Below the pieces are notes generated by a model that did no database searches, was not told the origin of the DNA, and saw only the letters and a list, made by a program, of their open reading frames with translations. From positions 620,001 through 684,000 of the forward strand of contig BROI01000010.1 of assembly GCA_027923505.1 (NCBI GenBank): DNA of 64,000 nucleotides, given 5' to 3'. Shown piece by piece: positions 30,482 through 41,684 of the stretch (its first letter is position 1; the number at the start of each line of letters is the position of its first letter). The position numbers were made by a program, and so were the translations under genes. The DNA is from Mayamaea pseudoterrestris. Lineage: Eukaryota; Bacillariophyta; Bacillariophyceae; Sellaphorales; Sellaphoraceae.

Positions 30482-30648
30482 GAACCAGGCTCAAAACAGA
30501 TTCCTCATTAACTACATGAAGAAGCTGGCGCTTGCAGAAAACTTTGGTTTAGCTAATGTGTCGGAACCAAAGCCTCCCCCACTGAACACAGTGACTGATC
30601 GGCGGTAAAGCGCGATCACTCGTCAGCTGCAGAAGCTGCTGCTGTGCC
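30482..30648 (-). repeat. Split direct repeat B1, unit 1 (copy in unit 2 at 37882-38048)
   Basis: 167 bp lying between A2 and the recombinase region. Confidence 0.85.
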
Positions 30649-30679
30649 ATTGATTAAAGAGCGAGTGGTCGCGCGGGAG

Positions 30680-31948
30680 CTAGTGGGCGACGTGCTGCCA
30701 GACGTTGAAGGCGGCATCGGGGCGGGCAACGTTGGTCCCCATTGAAGGAAAGGCGTCGCCTACTAGCGCGTCGAGCGTCCGTTGTTCTGTTTGATCCGAA
30801 ATGTAATGAGGTTGTTGATGTTGTTGTTGTTGTTGTTGGTGGCGTTGAATGTTGACGGTGTGAAAGGAGTCGACGGTAAGCATCTTGGCGGAAACGCCCT
30901 CGGTAAACTGCTCCACTTGCTTGCGAATATAAGATAAGAAGGCAAAGCTGCGCCAGCGTCCAACAAGCATTATAGTGCAGACTTGAACGTTGGCAAGATA
31001 CATAGCCATTGCTGCAGTAGCGCGAAGGGAATGGAGGCCAACGCGGTCGACTTCGAGGCCAAGGGAATCGGGCTCGTTGCTGGAAACAAACTGGCGAAGG
31101 AATAAAGCCAACTGGATTCAAGTGCGCAACTTTGCCATTAGAATCAGGTAATGGTAGAGCTCGGCATCTTCCTTAACAAGCTTCTTTGGAGACGTGCTTG
31201 TTTAGCGAACGAGCAAGAGCGCGCAAGGACACGAGAAATAGTGTCGGAGCGCCCCATTGCCTCGCCATTGATTCTTTTGAAAGCGAAAGATGATGGAAAC
31301 TGAGTCGGCAAAGTGTAGGGAGGAGCTATTATGAGGTAGCTTTTTGCCATCTTTCCAGAACGTTATATCGCACGCTCGAATGGGCAGCGTGCGGCGTTCA
31401 ACTTTGTCGCCTTTTTGGATGCAAAGGTACTCGCAAGAGCGCATTGCAAAGAAGACGGCGAGGCCAACTAAGAGCTGAAAATGACTGTAAGCTGGGTTGT
31501 CGGAGCGCTCCATGATAAGCTTGCGCATTAGGGACATCGGGAGCGCCATTTGATGACGTGTAGACGGATCCAAATTCTTGTAGCCTTTGTAGAGTCGCTC
31601 GAGCACTAGGAACGTGTCGCCTCCTTCGTTTTTGCGGGGATCTGGATGCCCGGCGGCTTTAAAGGCCTTAGCCACGCCGTTGATCGTGGACTGAACTGAT
31701 CCGGCAACCAAGAAGGGATTTCCGTTGCGAGGCGATGAGTAGTTGCCGTTCCTGACAGACTGGACGAAGGCGAGGAAGAGGAGGAGTCGTTGGTGGCTGG
31801 CGACTTCAAGGAGGAACGGATTGGTCGAGAAACCAGCTCTTTCAGAGAACTGTATCCAACGGTCCCAAGCCATGTCTTCTCTAGCGTGTGTGGCGCGTGT
31901 GACTCCGAGGAACTCGTTGTCAGCTGCATCAAGGAGGAGAGAGCGCAC
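30680..31948 (-). CDS. Tyrosine recombinase region of DIRS-like unit 1
   Basis: The region carries the catalytic signature of tyrosine recombinases: an Arg in FAMRSCEYL, the H-x-x-R box in GLHSLR, a Trp in GRWRS at the second His position, and a Tyr in FLSYIRK. It reads as more than one open segment, so there is either about one interruption or splicing; I do not attempt to resolve it. Confidence 0.78.
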
Positions 31949-34284
31949 GAAATCCTGCTCGGTAGGCGAGCCACGCGAAAGGAGGCCGGTACCTGCGATG
32001 CCAATGAAGGAATAGAGAGGATATGGGAGGTGAGATCGGCGTTTGAACGGTCCATATCACGTGATATCAAGTCGGGGACCACGTTATCCAATCCCATTCG
32101 CCACTGCGAGTTGCAGCAGATTCCGTATTCCAAGCAGACGGCGGACAACAGCCTCGCTAACAAGAGCGTTTGAGGACTGGCTGTTTCGTCTGAAAAGTTG
32201 GATCGACGCAACCAAGCTGCTGCAGTTGTATTGTCGCCGATTGCAAGCACGCAGTCCCCTGGATTGAGGCGTCCTTCGAAGGCGGCGAGCCAAATGCCGA
32301 CGACGAAACCAAGGAACTCGTAAAAGTTAATGTGCTGCGGCTGTGCGCCTTTTGGAACGCGCCATCGCCATCCTCGTCCATCCAAATCGTAGCCTCCAAC
32401 TTGATACATGCAAGCGTCCGTAAGGATAAAGGCGTCGGCAAGGCGGGCGACAATGGTGTTGATATCCACGCCAGCGTGCGCAGTCGCAAGGAGCTCCAAG
32501 CAGGCGACCAAATCGCGGCGTTCTGCTCGAGATAGACGAGCTCGCTTGTACTTTGCACCCTCTGCTCGTTGCTTTGCCGAATGGATCCTGCCGAGGCAAT
32601 GGCTCATGGCTTTGACGACGACTGAAACGTGAACTAGTCGTCCGTACAGCGTGTTGAGGATTGCAAGAGGAACGACGTGTCCTTCCTTGGTCAACAGCGC
32701 TCGAATATCCTCCGTATAGAGGCGATACTTGTCCTGTGGGAGGCGAATGATAAGCGTGCGAGTATCAATCTCCCAACCAAGGACCACTTGAATCTCTGTT
32801 AAACACCCTTCTGCAATGAGCTTGGAGACTGCAATTAAAGCGTTTCGCGGTAGAGGTTCGTCGGCACGCTCGGGGCGACCAAGCACATCAAGTAATAATG
32901 GGATGGCATGAGCACCACGGATCAATGCGTCGTTACTAGTATGGACAATGACGCCAAGATGATCATCAAGAAAGACGTCAAAACAAGGGCTGCCATCAAC
33001 AGGGATCATAGCACCAACTGCCATGGGGCGAGATGTTGCAAATGGTGTTGATGGCGTAGGATACACGATTGGTTCCACGCTGATGTTGGCAATGAACCTG
33101 GATTGGATTGTCGCAGGGTGCCAGTTGCCGTCGCGGACGAGTTGGTTGGCCGCGTCAGTGACTAGTTCCGAGAGGTCACTGAAGACTGTGGGGCATGGAG
33201 AGCCGCCGAAAGTCATGCGAAGGGCAAAGAGCGCCAGCGTGGAGTCGATCGTGATACCTTTTGTCGTGGTTGCCGATTGGACAAGTGTTTCGAGGCCAAA
33301 GTGACAGTTTTTGTAGGCTGATTTCCAGTCATATTTAGGAAGATAGATAGGAAGATCCTTATACTTGTCTCTTGTAGCAATGATCCGATGAAGAAGACGT
33401 TGCAAAGCAAATCCGTAGAAGACGGGTGGTAGATCGGCCTTGCGGACCCGTTTATTAACAGAGGTGCCATCGTGGAGACGGCAGAACGTTTGATCGTGCG
33501 TAATCCGTCCAGCTTCCTTGCGGGATCCATCAGCTTGTAGCTTGAGTTGTTTAACATATCCAAAAGGAGCCACAGAAACGTTGGGAATGAGATGTAGAGC
33601 GTCAAGTGGAAGAGGCAGATGCCATCCTTTTGCAGTCTCTTCTTTCAACGTGTCGAGGACTGCGTGTCGCTCCGTTTTTGCTGACTTGTGATTCCCATAA
33701 TCGACCATGGCGTTGAGCTCCTCAATGCGCGTCTTCTCCTCGAGAGGATCGAGAGGAAAAGCCACGCCTGTCGTGAGTGTGCTGCGAACACGCGGCCAGT
33801 TAGGGTGGCCAAGGAAGATTGGATCGAGTAGTTCCACTGGGCGAAAGTTGGAGCCCGGACAAGTTGGCAAATCCTTGTTGGAGAAGAGCAAGTGGCGCAA
33901 ATCCATGTCGTTGGCTTGGAGAATGGATAAATTGTAGGCAGCTGCCTCTGGCGTAATTTCAAAACAGAATGGCGGCGGAAGTAAAGGCGGTGGCAACCAC
34001 TGGAGCGCTTGGAGGATGGACTGCAGCCAGGTGGCGTCGTTGGACGGCCAAGGAGCAGGCGGCAGATCAATCCCTGGATCGACTAGTTCAGTCGATAAAG
34101 CGAGTCCAATTGATTGTGTAGTGGATGTGGCGTTAACGTGGATGTTAATTGGGATGTTGGGTGGGTTTGTTGCGGACTCGTCCTGAACGGACGAAGGGAT
34201 TCGGACAGTCCATCGAAGGACTCGTTGAAAGGAGGACTTACTCATTTCGTTTGATATGGAAGAAGGATGCAGGAAGGTGGACAT
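31606..34284 (-). CDS. Reverse transcriptase / RNase H of DIRS-like unit 1
   Basis: An 892-residue frame. Reverse-transcriptase landmarks are KYDWKSAYKN (motif A Asp) and DVFLDDHLGV (the Asp pair of motif C). An RNase H domain follows with its four acidic positions in LTDAC, NFYEFLG, AIGDNTTAA and LISRDMD. This order is that of DIRS-type pol. The frame overlaps the recombinase region, as is usual in DIRS elements. Confidence 0.85.
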   Translation of the reverse strand: MSTFLHPSSISNEMSKSSFQRVLRWTVRIPSSVQDESATNPPNIPINIHVNATSTTQSIGLALSTELVDPGIDLPPAPWPSNDATWLQSILQALQWLPPPLLPPPFCFEITPEAAAYNLSILQANDMDLRHLLFSNKDLPTCPGSNFRPVELLDPIFLGHPNWPRVRSTLTTGVAFPLDPLEEKTRIEELNAMVDYGNHKSAKTERHAVLDTLKEETAKGWHLPLPLDALHLIPNVSVAPFGYVKQLKLQADGSRKEAGRITHDQTFCRLHDGTSVNKRVRKADLPPVFYGFALQRLLHRIIATRDKYKDLPIYLPKYDWKSAYKNCHFGLETLVQSATTTKGITIDSTLALFALRMTFGGSPCPTVFSDLSELVTDAANQLVRDGNWHPATIQSRFIANISVEPIVYPTPSTPFATSRPMAVGAMIPVDGSPCFDVFLDDHLGVIVHTSNDALIRGAHAIPLLLDVLGRPERADEPLPRNALIAVSKLIAEGCLTEIQVVLGWEIDTRTLIIRLPQDKYRLYTEDIRALLTKEGHVVPLAILNTLYGRLVHVSVVVKAMSHCLGRIHSAKQRAEGAKYKRARLSRAERRDLVACLELLATAHAGVDINTIVARLADAFILTDACMYQVGGYDLDGRGWRWRVPKGAQPQHINFYEFLGFVVGIWLAAFEGRLNPGDCVLAIGDNTTAAAWLRRSNFSDETASPQTLLLARLLSAVCLEYGICCNSQWRMGLDNVVPDLISRDMDRSNADLTSHILSIPSLASQVPASFRVARLPSRISCALSSLMQLTTSSSESHAPHTLEKTWLGTVGYSSLKELVSRPIRSSLKSPATNDSSSSSPSSSLSGTATTHRLATEIPSWLPDQFSPRSTAWLRPLKPPGIQIPAKTKEATRS

Positions 34285-34908
34285 TGGATGCTTATGCTTG
34301 ATCCGTTTAGGTGCTGGTCCGTTCTTTGTTGTTGTGGCAGCCGTTCCATGTGCGTCGCCATCGTCTGCCTCCTCCTCCTCTGAATTGTCTCGCTCGGTAC
34401 GAGCAGCGAGGCGACGCGCCGTCCAGGCAAGTTGATGTTTGCGCGCTGGTGTGAGCTGGCGTGAGGGCGAGGCGAGGATTGCAGGAGCGACTGTTGGAGC
34501 GTTGATTGCAAACGTCGGCTTGATGGGCGTCGTGGCGACTGTCGTGGTTGCTCGCGAGTTGGTAGCATGGCTTGTTGATGCCGCAGACCGATGATTAATA
34601 GAATGGACACTGTAGGTGGCAGAGTCGTCGTCGGAGGAGGATGACTCGTCCTCGATGGTTGCTGTTGATGAAGTGAGTGAATCAACTTGTTGTTGGAGAC
34701 GTTGCCATTGATTGTGAAGTTGACGCAGCCTTGGAGAGGTCGCAGCGGCTGCCGGTGGGGCATGGACGTGTTCGTTGATGTTGTTGTTGACGAGTCGACT
34801 AGTAGCATTATTGTAGGGATTGGAACCTTGTGCTACTAAGTTATTGTCGCCGTAACTAGTAGAGGCTCCTCCAGCATGGTCATCCGCCGACCATGTGGAG
34901 GATCCTCC

Positions 34909-37182
34909 TCAGGACTCGTCCTCGTCCGCGGCCGCTGGTGGGTTGGCGTCTCCATTGGGATTGGCTGCTTGAGCAGCAATAAATGCTTCGAGCTTTACTT
35001 TATCTTGAGGGCGCAATGGACCATGCATGTTTTGACAGATGCGGTAACGGCATTCGCCGCGAAGGTAGTAGTTCAAGCAAGGGCGGCCTGCCTTGTTGCC
35101 GATCTTGATCCGAGGGCTGCGGCGGAAGCTGCCTGGAGGACAGAGGCTTTGATACGTATGCCCTGCTGGGATATCCAACTTGTTTGGATTGATGCGAGCT
35201 TGGAATTGACGAGCTCCTGCGCCTCCTTCATCGCCAGTCTTCGCTTGTTTGATTACAGGAGGAGAGGCTCCTCCTGGCGGCTGGCCGGCGCCACGTTTGG
35301 CAAAGCGATGCGATGGAAGGCGCTCGAGCAGGAAGGATGGAATGGTGCAAAGGATGCTTGAAAAGCCACAGTCCAAGTACTTGTCAAGGGTTTCCAACTC
35401 GTCGAGGCGAGTAGGGTCGAAGATGGCGTCCTTGAAACAATGGTTGAGGAAGATGTTGATCTTTGTGTCGATGGTGTTGGCGAACTGAGCGATGGCGTCA
35501 GGATCTTGATTCTGCAACGTTTGCATCTTGTCAATGCGATTCGCTAACGTGGAAGCCAAGGAGCGAATCTTTTGAGCGATGAGGGTGGATGTGCCGCTGG
35601 TTGGAGAGAGGCCAGCGAGTACGTCAAAGTAAACGGCGTACTTGAAGAGTCCACGAACGAGCGCGTTGCCATCGGATGGAAACTCCCAAACAATGTCGCC
35701 AGCAATCTTCTTCATTGTCGATCCTTCAACTTGATTGTTGGCTAGAGCTTGGCGATCGCAAAGGTCATCAGTAGAATGAACGACAACAAGAGCGCCCGTA
35801 AAGTTGAGGAGGGAGATGTTCATGGTTGAGTCCCGGTTCGACGCGGGGATGTCCGTTGAAAGCGTGCGCAGCGACACCCCTTTGCCAACAACAAACTCAG
35901 CATTGTAGCGCTCGCAAGCTTGCTTCAACAACGAATGAGCAATGTCTTTCTTGGCGGCAAAGAAGGTTGTTTGGAATGTGGAAGGCTCTTCGGGAGTGAC
36001 TCCGCTGATAGGCGTTGCGAGGCGAAGGAGCATGCGCTGGTTGTCGCCGAGGAGCTTGGAGAATCCGGAGGAGGAAGACTCGCCAGTCTTGCAAGTCTTT
36101 TCAATCAAAAGGCGCTGCGCCTCGTCGTTGCGCTTGCGCTCTTCATGGCGCTTGTCAAGATCGTCGGCGTGGCGCTTGGCTTGGAGAGCTGCCTGCTTGT
36201 CCTTCTTGAGCGTCGTCTTGGTAAGCGTATGCATGGTGACCAGCAAGTTGCCGACGAGTTCGTTCATAGCCTCGGGTTTCTTAAAGTCAAAGTTCTTCAG
36301 CTTCTTTAATTGCTCGTCATCCGAGTCAGAGTTGTCAGAGTCAACAGAGAGCACGCGCTGTGTCGTCTTCTTGGTCGCGTGGATAAAGGGGATGCCGGCA
36401 AACTTGGCGTGCTCGGCAAGATCTTCGAGGGTTTCCGCTGGAATGGAGTCGGCTTCCAAAATGGTAGGCAAACCAGGAAGGGACTTAAGTATCGCCTCGT
36501 CGGCCGAAGACCAGTCCGGATTGCTGGTCATCTTCAACGCCCACCAAAGGAACTGAGCGAAGGGAAAGGCATTGTGGTAGACGTCGACTGTAGAGACCAC
36601 AGAGGCGTACTGAGTGGGCCAAGTACACAAGGTTGACATAAAGGCTGAAAGGATGCCTTCAATGTCGTATGGACCATGCTTGGCAATAGCCTCAATGGCA
36701 AGTGGCGGGATGGGAAAGCAGGCAGGCGAAACAAGAGGCGACAAAACGTTGGTTTCGAGCTTGAGCAATTCCTCGAGGACTGGACGCTCCAAGTTCTTCA
36801 AATCGAACAGAACCTCGCCCAGAGGCGTGTAGACAGGCGTCGCCTTGTTGGTAACAAGCTCAAGAGTCTTGACGTCAATCAAAGTGACTGGAGCGGAAGC
36901 CTTGTGACCGAGGAAGGCAAACAACGTTGACGCGTTGCGAGGGTTGCTTTGATCCTTGGGAGCGAACGTGAAATGGTGAGCCACATGTACTCCAATCTTG
37001 TCTCCATCAAAAGAAATGAGAGCAACTGGAGTCGCGGGAGTTGCAAAGAGCTTCTCCAAGGAGCTCTCGACCTTGTGCTCTTGAAACGTCATGATGGTTT
37101 GAGCGAGGCCGTTGTAGAGCGGAGGAAGAACGCGGCGGTTGCGACTCGGGTCCGAGTAGTAGGAGAGCCAGTTGGAAGACAT
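34909..37182 (-). CDS. Gag-like protein of DIRS-like unit 1
   Basis: A 757-residue open frame, first gene in the element's transcription direction. It is mostly helical, with a charged coiled-coil stretch near residues 305-370, and ends with a zinc finger of the form C-x8-C-x4-C-x3-H (from PCLNYYLRGEC to NMH) followed by an acidic tail. Position and finger suggest a nucleic-acid-binding, particle-forming role like Gag, though the fold is not recognisable to me. Treated as part of a mobile-element fossil. Confidence 0.7.
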   Translation of the reverse strand: MSSNWLSYYSDPSRNRRVLPPLYNGLAQTIMTFQEHKVESSLEKLFATPATPVALISFDGDKIGVHVAHHFTFAPKDQSNPRNASTLFAFLGHKASAPVTLIDVKTLELVTNKATPVYTPLGEVLFDLKNLERPVLEELLKLETNVLSPLVSPACFPIPPLAIEAIAKHGPYDIEGILSAFMSTLCTWPTQYASVVSTVDVYHNAFPFAQFLWWALKMTSNPDWSSADEAILKSLPGLPTILEADSIPAETLEDLAEHAKFAGIPFIHATKKTTQRVLSVDSDNSDSDDEQLKKLKNFDFKKPEAMNELVGNLLVTMHTLTKTTLKKDKQAALQAKRHADDLDKRHEERKRNDEAQRLLIEKTCKTGESSSSGFSKLLGDNQRMLLRLATPISGVTPEEPSTFQTTFFAAKKDIAHSLLKQACERYNAEFVVGKGVSLRTLSTDIPASNRDSTMNISLLNFTGALVVVHSTDDLCDRQALANNQVEGSTMKKIAGDIVWEFPSDGNALVRGLFKYAVYFDVLAGLSPTSGTSTLIAQKIRSLASTLANRIDKMQTLQNQDPDAIAQFANTIDTKINIFLNHCFKDAIFDPTRLDELETLDKYLDCGFSSILCTIPSFLLERLPSHRFAKRGAGQPPGGASPPVIKQAKTGDEGGAGARQFQARINPNKLDIPAGHTYQSLCPPGSFRRSPRIKIGNKAGRPCLNYYLRGECRYRICQNMHGPLRPQDKVKLEAFIAAQAANPNGDANPPAAADEDES

Positions 37183-37197
37183 CTTGATGGGAGGAAG

Positions 37198-37881
37198 ACT
37201 TAAAAATCTATAATTACTGGTCTCGACGGGAGACTCGGGGTGATCCAGGAATTATGAGCTGCAGCAACAACAACAATCAAAGGAGCAGACTGGTTCGTTG
37301 TTGGTGTGTTGCGTGTGCATTGCGGCCAAATGGTCATCCACGATCAAGGTCATTGTTCCGGATGACCACGACTAGTTCGGAGTTGTCAGTGAATGCCCCG
37401 CGGGACATGCGCCACTCCGAACCGAAGAACAAGGCAAGATTGAAGAGGCTGTTCGCTGCGAACGCCGCTGGCGTGGCTTGAAGGAACTTGGAATCCTGAA
37501 AGCACCACCTCTCATTTCGACCAATCCAGAATCCCAAAAACTTAAAAATCTATAATTACTGGTCTCGACGGGAGACTCGGGGTGATCCAGGAATTATGAG
37601 CTGCAGCAACAACAACAATCAAAGGAGCAGACTGGTTCGTTGTTGGTGTGTTGCGTGTGCATTGCGGCCAAATGGTCATCCACGATCAAGGTCATTGTTC
37701 CGGATGACCACGACTAGTTCGGAGTTGTCAGTGAATGCCCCGCGGGACATGCGCCACTCCGAACCGAAGAACAAGGAAAGATTGAAGAGGCTGTTCGCTG
37801 CGAACGCCGCTGGCGTGGCTTGAAGGAACTTGGAATCCTGAAAGCACCACCTCTCATTTCGACCAATCCAGAATCCCAAAA
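37198..37881 (-). repeat. A1-A2 junction: two A repeats back to back in direct orientation
   Basis: A1 of unit 1 (37198-37539) and A2 of unit 2 (37540-37881) abut exactly. The arrangement resembles a two-repeat circle junction or the product of unequal exchange. Confidence 0.88.
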
Positions 37882-38079
37882 GAACCAGGCTCAAAACAGA
37901 TTCCTCATTAACTACATGAAGAAGCTGGCGCTTGCAGAAAACTTTGGTTTAGCTAATGTGTCGGAACCAAAGCCTCCCCCACTGAACACAGTGACTGATC
38001 GGCGGTAAAGCGCGATCACTCGTCAGCTGCAGAAGCTGCTGCTGTGCCATTGATTAAAGAGCGAGTGGTCGCGCGGGAG

Positions 38080-39348
38080 CTAGTGGGCGACGTGCTGCCA
38101 GACGTTGAAGGCGGCATCGGGGCGGGCAACGTTGGTCCCCATTGAAGGAAAGGCGTCGCCTACTAGCGCGTCGAGCGTCCGTTGTTCTGTTTGATCCGAA
38201 ATGTAATGAGGTTGTTGATGTTGTTGTTGTTGTTGTTGGTGGCGTTGAATGTTGACGGTGTGAAAGGAGTCGACGGTAAGCATCTTGGCGGAAACGCCCT
38301 CGGTAAACTGCTCCACTTGCTTGCGAATATAAGATAAGAAGGCAAAGCTGCGCCAGCGTCCAACAAGCATTATAGTGCAGACTTGAACGTTGGCAAGATA
38401 CATAGCCATTGCTGCAGTAGCGCGAAGGGAATGGAGGCCAACGCGGTCGACTTCGAGGCCAAGGGAATCGGGCTCGTTGCTGGAAACAAACTGGCGAAGG
38501 AATAAAGCCAACTGGATTCAAGTGCGCAACTTTGCCATTAGAATCAGGTAATGGTAGAGCTCGGCATCTTCCTTAACAAGCTTCTTTGGAGACGTGCTTG
38601 TTTAGCGAACGAGCAAGAGCGCGCAAGGACACGAGAAATAGTGTCGGAGCGCCCCATTGCCTCGCCATTGATTCTTTTGAAAGCGAAAGATGATGGAAAC
38701 TGAGTCGGCAAAGTGTAGGGAGGAGCTATTATGAGGTAGCTTTTTGCCATCTTTCCAGAACGTTATATCGCACGCTCGAATGGGCAGCGTGCGGCGTTCA
38801 ACTTTGTCGCCTTTTTGGATGCAAAGGTACTCGCAAGAGCGCATTGCAAAGAAGACGGCGAGGCCAACTAAGAGCTGAAAATGACTGTAAGCTGGGTTGT
38901 CGGAGCGCTCCATGATAAGCTTGCGCATTAGGGACATCGGGAGCGCCATTTGATGACGTGTAGACGGATCCAAATTCTTGTAGCCTTTGTAGAGTCGCTC
39001 GAGCACTAGGAACGTGTCGCCTCCTTCGTTTTTGCGGGGATCTGGATGCCCGGCGGCTTTAAAGGCCTTAGCCACGCCGTTGATCGTGGACTGAACTGAT
39101 CCGGCAACCAAGAAGGGATTTCCGTTGCGAGGCGATGAGTAGTTGCCGTTCCTGACAGACTGGACGAAGGCGAGGAAGAGGAGGAGTCGTTGGTGGCTGG
39201 CGACTTCAAGGAGGAACGGATTGGTCGAGAAACCAGCTCTTTCAGAGAACTGTATCCAACGGTCCCAAGCCATGTCTTCTCTAGCGTGTGTGGCGCGTGT
39301 GACTCCGAGGAACTCGTTGTCAGCTGCATCAAGGAGGAGAGAGCGCAC
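38080..39348 (-). CDS. Tyrosine recombinase region of DIRS-like unit 2
   Basis: Same signature residues and same arrangement as in unit 1. Confidence 0.78.
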
Positions 39349-41684
39349 GAAATCCTGCTCGGTAGGCGAGCCACGCGAAAGGAGGCCGGTACCTGCGATG
39401 CCAATGAAGGAATAGAGAGGATATGGGAGGTGAGATCGGCGTTTGAACGGTCCATATCACGTGATATCAAGTCGGGGACCACGTTATCCAATCCCATTCG
39501 CCACTGCGAGTTGCAGCAGATTCCGTATTCCAAGCAGACGGCGGACAACAGCCTCGCTAACAAGAGCGTTTGAGGACTGGCTGTTTCGTCTGAAAAGTTG
39601 GATCGACGCAACCAAGCTGCTGCAGTTGTATTGTCGCCGATTGCAAGCACGCAGTCCCCTGGATTGAGGCGTCCTTCGAAGGCGGCGAGCCAAATGCCGA
39701 CGACGAAACCAAGGAACTCGTAAAAGTTAATGTGCTGCGGCTGTGCGCCTTTTGGAACGCGCCATCGCCATCCTCGTCCATCCAAATCGTAGCCTCCAAC
39801 TTGATACATGCAAGCGTCCGTAAGGATAAAGGCGTCGGCAAGGCGGGCGACAATGGTGTTGATATCCACGCCAGCGTGCGCAGTCGCAAGGAGCTCCAAG
39901 CAGGCGACCAAATCGCGGCGTTCTGCTCGAGATAGACGAGCTCGCTTGTACTTTGCACCCTCTGCTCGTTGCTTTGCCGAATGGATCCTGCCGAGGCAAT
40001 GGCTCATGGCTTTGACGACGACTGAAACGTGAACTAGTCGTCCGTACAGCGTGTTGAGGATTGCAAGAGGAACGACGTGTCCTTCCTTGGTCAACAGCGC
40101 TCGAATATCCTCCGTATAGAGGCGATACTTGTCCTGTGGGAGGCGAATGATAAGCGTGCGAGTATCAATCTCCCAACCAAGGACCACTTGAATCTCTGTT
40201 AAACACCCTTCTGCAATGAGCTTGGAGACTGCAATTAAAGCGTTTCGCGGTAGAGGTTCGTCGGCACGCTCGGGGCGACCAAGCACATCAAGTAATAATG
40301 GGATGGCATGAGCACCACGGATCAATGCGTCGTTACTAGTATGGACAATGACGCCAAGATGATCATCAAGAAAGACGTCAAAACAAGGGCTGCCATCAAC
40401 AGGGATCATAGCACCAACTGCCATGGGGCGAGATGTTGCAAATGGTGTTGATGGCGTAGGATACACGATTGGTTCCACGCTGATGTTGGCAATGAACCTG
40501 GATTGGATTGTCGCAGGGTGCCAGTTGCCGTCGCGGACGAGTTGGTTGGCCGCGTCAGTGACTAGTTCCGAGAGGTCACTGAAGACTGTGGGGCATGGAG
40601 AGCCGCCGAAAGTCATGCGAAGGGCAAAGAGCGCCAGCGTGGAGTCGATCGTGATACCTTTTGTCGTGGTTGCCGATTGGACAAGTGTTTCGAGGCCAAA
40701 GTGACAGTTTTTGTAGGCTGATTTCCAGTCATATTTAGGAAGATAGATAGGAAGATCCTTATACTTGTCTCTTGTAGCAATGATCCGATGAAGAAGACGT
40801 TGCAAAGCAAATCCGTAGAAGACGGGTGGTAGATCGGCCTTGCGGACCCGTTTATTAACAGAGGTGCCATCGTGGAGACGGCAGAACGTTTGATCGTGCG
40901 TAATCCGTCCAGCTTCCTTGCGGGATCCATCAGCTTGTAGCTTGAGTTGTTTAACATATCCAAAAGGAGCCACAGAAACGTTGGGAATGAGATGTAGAGC
41001 GTCAAGTGGAAGAGGCAGATGCCATCCTTTTGCAGTCTCTTCTTTCAACGTGTCGAGGACTGCGTGTCGCTCCGTTTTTGCTGACTTGTGATTCCCATAA
41101 TCGACCATGGCGTTGAGCTCCTCAATGCGCGTCTTCTCCTCGAGAGGATCGAGAGGAAAAGCCACGCCTGTCGTGAGTGTGCTGCGAACACGCGGCCAGT
41201 TAGGGTGGCCAAGGAAGATTGGATCGAGTAGTTCCACTGGGCGAAAGTTGGAGCCCGGACAAGTTGGCAAATCCTTGTTGGAGAAGAGCAAGTGGCGCAA
41301 ATCCATGTCGTTGGCTTGGAGAATGGATAAATTGTAGGCAGCTGCCTCTGGCGTAATTTCAAAACAGAATGGCGGCGGAAGTAAAGGCGGTGGCAACCAC
41401 TGGAGCGCTTGGAGGATGGACTGCAGCCAGGTGGCGTCGTTGGACGGCCAAGGAGCAGGCGGCAGATCAATCCCTGGATCGACTAGTTCAGTCGATAAAG
41501 CGAGTCCAATTGATTGTGTAGTGGATGTGGCGTTAACGTGGATGTTAATTGGGATGTTGGGTGGGTTTGTTGCGGACTCGTCCTGAACGGACGAAGGGAT
41601 TCGGACAGTCCATCGAAGGACTCGTTGAAAGGAGGACTTACTCATTTCGTTTGATATGGAAGAAGGATGCAGGAAGGTGGACAT
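39006..41684 (-). CDS. Reverse transcriptase / RNase H of DIRS-like unit 2
   Basis: Identical in translation to the unit 1 frame, with the same motif A, motif C and RNase H residues. Overlaps the recombinase region. Confidence 0.85.
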   Translation of the reverse strand: MSTFLHPSSISNEMSKSSFQRVLRWTVRIPSSVQDESATNPPNIPINIHVNATSTTQSIGLALSTELVDPGIDLPPAPWPSNDATWLQSILQALQWLPPPLLPPPFCFEITPEAAAYNLSILQANDMDLRHLLFSNKDLPTCPGSNFRPVELLDPIFLGHPNWPRVRSTLTTGVAFPLDPLEEKTRIEELNAMVDYGNHKSAKTERHAVLDTLKEETAKGWHLPLPLDALHLIPNVSVAPFGYVKQLKLQADGSRKEAGRITHDQTFCRLHDGTSVNKRVRKADLPPVFYGFALQRLLHRIIATRDKYKDLPIYLPKYDWKSAYKNCHFGLETLVQSATTTKGITIDSTLALFALRMTFGGSPCPTVFSDLSELVTDAANQLVRDGNWHPATIQSRFIANISVEPIVYPTPSTPFATSRPMAVGAMIPVDGSPCFDVFLDDHLGVIVHTSNDALIRGAHAIPLLLDVLGRPERADEPLPRNALIAVSKLIAEGCLTEIQVVLGWEIDTRTLIIRLPQDKYRLYTEDIRALLTKEGHVVPLAILNTLYGRLVHVSVVVKAMSHCLGRIHSAKQRAEGAKYKRARLSRAERRDLVACLELLATAHAGVDINTIVARLADAFILTDACMYQVGGYDLDGRGWRWRVPKGAQPQHINFYEFLGFVVGIWLAAFEGRLNPGDCVLAIGDNTTAAAWLRRSNFSDETASPQTLLLARLLSAVCLEYGICCNSQWRMGLDNVVPDLISRDMDRSNADLTSHILSIPSLASQVPASFRVARLPSRISCALSSLMQLTTSSSESHAPHTLEKTWLGTVGYSSLKELVSRPIRSSLKSPATNDSSSSSPSSSLSGTATTHRLATEIPSWLPDQFSPRSTAWLRPLKPPGIQIPAKTKEATRS

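Larger units (their letters stand above)
29954..37539 (-). mobile_element. DIRS-like unit 1 (left, carries both A and B repeat pairs)
   Basis: This unit has the complete split-repeat layout: B2 at 29954-30120, a 19-bp spacer, A2 at 30140-30481, B1 at 30482-30648, the gene block, and A1 at 37198-37539. It lies downstream in the direction of element transcription. The left flank continues as the upstream region of the START gene. Confidence 0.82.

Noticed and set aside
30196-30494. Small open frames (72-75 residues) repeated four times in 30-45 kb
   Set aside because: They lie inside the A repeats of the DIRS-like element and have no domain; they are part of the terminal repeat, not genes.
34242-34808. 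188-residue Ser/Thr/Gln-rich frame between Gag-like and RT genes of the element (and its twin at 41642-42208)
   Set aside because: It overlaps the start of the RT frame, is low in complexity and has no recognisable fold; probably a linker region rather than a separate gene.
35897-36636. Several plus-strand frames of 65-204 residues inside the Gag-like region
   Set aside because: These are antisense shadows of the 757-residue frame.
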